From positions 1 through 32,382 of IMG/VR virus record IMGVR_UViG_3300009550_000037: a DNA stretch of 32,382 nucleotides; one strand, 5' to 3'. This DNA comes from a virus. The notes below the pieces were generated by a model. That model was not told the DNA's origin, ran no database searches, and worked only from the letters and a program-made list of their open reading frames with translations. Positions 31,483 through 32,382 of this stretch are shown piece after piece; positions within the stretch are counted from its first letter, which is position 1, and the number at the start of each line of letters is the position of its first letter. A program made the position numbers and the translations under genes.

Positions 31483-31829
31483 TAGTTTCTCCTCATTTTA
31501 GCAATATCTTCTGCTTCTTGTTGAGATATAACTGGTACAGCATTTGACTTATGCATAGTAGCAATACCTTTTACTAAGGTGCCAGTATATTTCATTGGTT
31601 CTTGTTTAGTACAATCGCCTTTAATTTTATGATACTCTCCAGACTTCATATAATCTTCCATTAAAGAATTATATTGCTGCTGTTGAACTTGTCTGATTTT
31701 TTTAAGTTGAGTCCTACTAGTTTCAAACTCAAGTGGCTTTTTCTTTACTCTATTCGCTGCATGGTTTTTTCTTTTCCTTCCACAAGGTGAATACCTTAAT
31801 GAACCCATATAGAAACTCGTGACAGCCAT
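31482..31829 (-). CDS. Conserved small protein of marine T4-like phages (115 aa)
   Basis: The 115-residue product is basic, starting MAVTSFYMGSLRYSPCGRKR with several more Lys/Arg-rich turns, a helix rich in Gln (LKKIRQVQQQQYNSLMEDYM) and the conserved end 'KYTGTLVKGIATMHKSNAVP' then VISQQEAEDIAKMRR. I recognise this C-terminal block from marine T4-like phages but not a function. GGAGGTCCTAAGTA precedes the ATG. It overlaps both neighbours by one base (TAATG on both sides), so the cluster is tightly coupled. The PCGRKRK motif suggests nucleic-acid contact, which is a guess. Confidence 0.75.
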   Translation of the reverse strand: MAVTSFYMGSLRYSPCGRKRKNHAANRVKKKPLEFETSRTQLKKIRQVQQQQYNSLMEDYMKSGEYHKIKGDCTKQEPMKYTGTLVKGIATMHKSNAVPVISQQEAEDIAKMRRN

Positions 31830-31960
31830 TACTTAGGACCTCCATTATGTCCAATCATAGACTTTTCTTTTTGCTCTTTTCTCCATCTTAGGAAATCTAT
31901 AGCAACTTCTCTTGTTGTGTGAGTTAGCGTACTCACCGGACGTTTTGTTTTATTTTTCAT
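31829..31960 (-). CDS. Small basic protein (43 aa)
   Basis: A 43-residue frame from ATG 31960 to TAA 31831-31829: MKNKTKRPVSTLTHTTREVA then IDFLRWRKEQKEKSMIGHNG and GPK. It overlaps the upstream stop (ATGA) and the downstream start (TAATG). AAGGAG lies 12 nt upstream of the ATG. The central helix is amphipathic and basic. No family recognised. Gene reality is supported by the coupling on both sides. Confidence 0.65.
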   Translation of the reverse strand: MKNKTKRPVSTLTHTTREVAIDFLRWRKEQKEKSMIGHNGGPK

Positions 31961-32217
31961 AATTGTTCGATTCTCCTTAATATCGCATCAACTTCAGGGT
32001 CATTAAGATGCCCTATAACATCGTTTGTTATTTCAGTGGTATAACATAATGAACCATCAATATCCAATACTGCAAGTTCCCATAAGTCGTTATGATAACC
32101 GTAAGAACCTTTATGCTTTACAACACTTGCACCATAACCATTAGGGAATTTGTATACTTTTTGTATACCACCATTAAAGTCATGAGTTGATTTTAAGTAT
32201 TTTTGTTTTGGATTCAT
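31957..32217 (-). CDS. Small conserved hypothetical protein, leaderless start (86 aa)
   Basis: The 86-residue product (MNPKQKYLKSTHDFNGGIQK, then VYKFPNGYGASVVKHKGSYG) alternates beta strands with short turns and has an acidic C-terminal helix (NDPEVDAILRRIEQL). The pattern 'kfpNGyGasvv...gsYG...Lwelavld.dG.lcY.TeiT' looks like a small compact fold of phage origin; function unknown. The ATG comes seven bases after a TATAAT box with no ribosome-binding site, so the message is probably leaderless. First gene of the short-gene operon. Confidence 0.75.
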   Translation of the reverse strand: MNPKQKYLKSTHDFNGGIQKVYKFPNGYGASVVKHKGSYGYHNDLWELAVLDIDGSLCYTTEITNDVIGHLNDPEVDAILRRIEQL

Positions 32218-32224
32218 AATATAT

Positions 32225-32253
32225 ATTATATCATAGTTCTTTACAAATGTAAA
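32225..32253 (-). promoter_or_regulatory. Sigma70-type promoter with start near the ATG
   Basis: On the minus strand, TTTACA (32253-32248), a 17-nt spacer ending TATGA, and TATAAT (32230-32225), then ATATATT and ATG at 32217. Predicted +1 is within about a base of the ATG. It shares the -35, spacing and TGnTATAAT with the promoters before the 31-residue gene and gp32. Confidence 0.75.
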
Positions 32254-32254
32254 G
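32239..32254. promoter_or_regulatory. Inverted repeat over the -35, possible operator
   Basis: CTTTACAAATGTAAAG has perfect 7-bp arms around a 2-bp centre and covers the -35 element of the promoter at 32253-32225. Such dyads over a -35 often bind a repressor. The other two promoters of this type lack a comparable arm, so it is specific to this gene or chance. Confidence 0.35.
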
Positions 32255-32261
32255 GATTATT

Positions 32262-32382
32262 TTAATTATTTTGACTGTAAGCTCCAATGAGGTCGTCGCC
32301 TTTTAATTCATGTTTTGTAAATACATAGACTTCGCCATTTGATAATGTTCTTTCTACAATACCATTATTGAATTCTTTATCA
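32262..32382 (-). CDS. Hypothetical protein, 5' part beyond window
   Basis: The last 40 or so residues are visible before TAA 32264-32262: DKEFNNGIVERTLSNGEVYV, then FTKHELKGDDLIGAYSQNN. The frame is open to the window edge. The codon use resembles that of the neighbouring genes. Nothing in this short piece identifies a family. It ends 32 nt upstream of the TATAAT box serving the next gene. Confidence 0.6.
   Translation of the reverse strand, partial: DKEFNNGIVERTLSNGEVYVFTKHELKGDDLIGAYSQNN

Noticed and set aside
1-32382. tRNA genes, CRISPR arrays, insertion sequences or attachment sites
   Set aside because: I saw no cloverleaf-like arms, no regular repeat-spacer pattern and no transposase or integrase gene anywhere in the window.

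Overview
The window is a late-gene (tail, baseplate, fibre) and replication/late-transcription segment of a T4-like myovirus, most likely a marine one infecting an AT-rich bacterium. The reasons are the recognisable homologues of T4 gp4, gp5, gp6, gp7, gp8, gp25, gp26, gp27, gp32, gp33, gp53 and gp59, the large DUF4815-type virion protein and several small genes of the kind seen in marine T4-like phages, the low GC content (about one third by eye), and copies of the T4 late-promoter octamer TATAAATA. Host identity (Pelagibacter-like or picocyanobacterial) cannot be settled from this segment; no photosynthesis gene is present here.

Layout. Positions 1-22632 are all on the minus strand and read right to left: gp48-like tube cap, gp53, gp27-like hub, lysozyme-less gp5 spike, an unassigned 422-residue helical protein, gp25, gp6, gp7-like wedge initiator, gp8, a giant DUF4815-type protein, a small coiled-coil protein, a 1483-residue fibre ending in an S74 self-cleaving chaperone, then two small structural proteins and a truncated fibre-like gene. 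Positions 22677-27550 are on the plus strand: gp4 head-completion nuclease, an unassigned protein, a gp19-fold tube protein, gp26 with a gp51-like extension reached by an apparent -1 frameshift, a two-helix membrane protein and the tape measure. Positions 27596-32382 return to the minus strand: an unusual cysteine-free gp32, gp59, gp33, an AhpC-type peroxiredoxin, a conserved 381-residue protein and a series of very small genes.

How it works together. The two late arms diverge from one 45-bp gap (22633-22676) holding a TATAAATA box on each strand, so baseplate/fibre and tube/tape-measure genes should be switched on together by the gp55-gp33 late machinery, of which gp33 is encoded here. The replication cluster instead has three near-identical sigma70-type promoters (TTTACA, 17 nt, TATAAT with an upstream TG).

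Most notable observations: (1) a gp26/gp51 tail-assembly chaperone pair joined by a T-run slippery site followed by a 10-bp hairpin, the lambda G/GT logic in a T4-like phage; (2) four genes whose promoter sits 5-7 nt before the ATG with no ribosome-binding site, implying leaderless mRNAs in both promoter classes; (3) small beta modules that appear to be reused in several baseplate proteins and the fibre; (4) gp32 without any cysteine, so without the T4 zinc site; (5) a viral peroxiredoxin overlapping gp33; (6) near absence of GATC. Six genes or gene pieces are easy to miss because they are short, frameshifted or cut by the window edge: the gp51-like extension, proteins of 31, 58 and 43 residues, and the two partial genes at the edges.
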